Origin: Pseudomonadota bacterium
GTDB taxonomy: Bacteria; Pseudomonadota; Alphaproteobacteria; UBA8366
DNA length: 64,000 nt
Reading direction: 5' to 3'
NCBI GenBank assembly: GCA_036339585.1
Contig: JAYZAS010000019.1
Coordinates: 22,217-86,216 of the forward strand
Shown here: positions 63,579-64,000 of the stretch, in pieces
Numbering within the stretch: position 1 is the stretch's first letter
How the letters are laid out: each line of letters starts with the position of its first letter
Program-made: the position numbers and the translations under genes
The notes under the pieces: generated by a model
Told to the model about the DNA's origin: nothing
What the model saw: only the letters and a program-made list of their open reading frames with translations
Database searches by the model: none

Positions 63579-64000
63579 ATGCAACAATTTAGCAAAGCTT
63601 CAGTGCTCCCATTAATTGACCCCTTTGACCGAGCCATCTCATATCTCCGTGTCTCGGTTACTGATCGTTGCGATTTTCGTTGCGTGTACTGTATGTCAGA
63701 AAATATGTCCTTTCTTCCAAAAACCGAAGTTTTAACTTTGGAAGAGCTAGACCAAGTGTGCACTGCATTTGTTAAGCTCGGCGTTCGAAAGCTTCGTCTA
63801 ACGGGTGGTGAGCCTTTAGTACGACGGAACATTATGTGGTTAGTACAAAGGCTAGGGCGACACCTAAATACTGGAGCGCTCGATGAATTAACAATCACAA
63901 CAAATGGTAGCCAATTGGAAAAACATGCCGCCGGTCTAGCCACAGCTGGCGTGAAACGAATCAATGTATCCTTAGATACACTTCAAAAAGATAAATTTTC
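63579..64000 (+). CDS. moaA: GTP 3',8-cyclase MoaA, N-terminal part (runs off the window)
   Basis: MoaA is a radical-SAM enzyme for the first step of molybdenum cofactor synthesis. My translation from the ATG at 63579 gives about 140 residues: [20 protein letters not shown] with the radical-SAM CxxxCxxC cluster motif, then [15 protein letters not shown] and NELTIT-like [10 protein letters not shown], all MoaA hallmarks. The frame is open to the last base of the window. The C-terminal cluster-binding half lies beyond it. Confidence 0.93.
   Translation, partial: MQQFSKASVLPLIDPFDRAISYLRVSVTDRCDFRCVYCMSENMSFLPKTEVLTLEELDQVCTAFVKLGVRKLRLTGGEPLVRRNIMWLVQRLGRHLNTGALDELTITTNGSQLEKHAAGLATAGVKRINVSLDTLQKDKF

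Noticed and set aside
63285..63587. 100-codon minus-strand open frame between mobA and moaA
   Set aside because: It overlaps the moaA start, has AT-driven composition and no recognisable domain.
1..64000. CRISPR arrays, tRNA genes, transposons or prophage
   Set aside because: I saw no direct-repeat array, cloverleaf-like gene, transposase or integrase; a tRNA scan would settle the RNA point.

Overview
This window is almost entirely a flagellar gene cluster from an alphaproteobacterium of moderate-to-low GC with AT-rich intergenic DNA. The class is indicated by FlaF, FlbT, FliX and FlbD together, by small flagellins driven by sigma-54 rather than sigma-28, and by a GTTC-N7-GTTC SOS box in front of recA. 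Gene content (FliM-linked stator accessories, TPR-glycosyltransferase fusions) looks most like Rhodospirillales-type bacteria; that placement is inference. I saw no tRNA, rRNA, insertion sequence or CRISPR array.

Layout. 1-2677: alaS (cut by the window edge) and recA. 3151-6538 (minus): flgB-flgC-fliE-fliQ-fliR-flhB. 7086-9045 (plus): an FlhB-C-terminus-like protein, a small unknown, fliO, fliP. 9166-17616 (minus): fliL-fliM and a stator/accessory set (a membrane coiled-coil protein, a MotE-like protein, a CheY-like protein, two MotB-like proteins, a 1223-residue periplasmic TPR protein). 18044-21374: flgF-flgG-flgA-flgH. 21647-22066: fliX (minus). 22324-27375: flgI-flgJ-flgN-flgK-flgL. 27484-43904: a flagellin and modification region holding two flagellins, flbT-flaF, four TPR-glycosyltransferase fusions, a DegT aminotransferase, a WbqC protein, a PglD/NeuD-like acyltransferase, a five-bladed-propeller glycosidase-like protein, a PhyH dioxygenase and a methyltransferase. 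44270-48760: flaG, fliK, flgD, flgE. 49389-59437: fliF-fliG-fliH-fliN-motA-flbD-flhA and a second FliK-like gene. 59518-61514 (minus): fliI-fliJ. 61872-64000: a DUF364-type protein, mobA and moaA (cut by the edge).

Regulation is the most striking part. Sigma-54 (-24/-12) elements with the correct spacing precede flgB, flgF, flgI, both flagellin genes, flaG and fliK, with a weaker one before fliF. A palindrome GGCA-N5-TGCC (or a one-mismatch form) lies about 80-135 bp upstream of seven of these eight. Before flgI two perfect copies are exactly 21 bp apart, and before flagellin 1 three copies repeat every 21 bp. The natural reader of these sites is FlbD, the sigma-54 activator encoded here, with its partner FliX; this is an inference from position and family.

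How it fits together: basal body and export genes make the hook-basal body, FlbD/FliX switch on late sigma-54 operons, FlbT/FlaF control flagellin mRNA, and the island between the flagellins and flaG probably glycosylates flagellin with a sugar whose early nucleotide-sugar steps are not encoded in the window.
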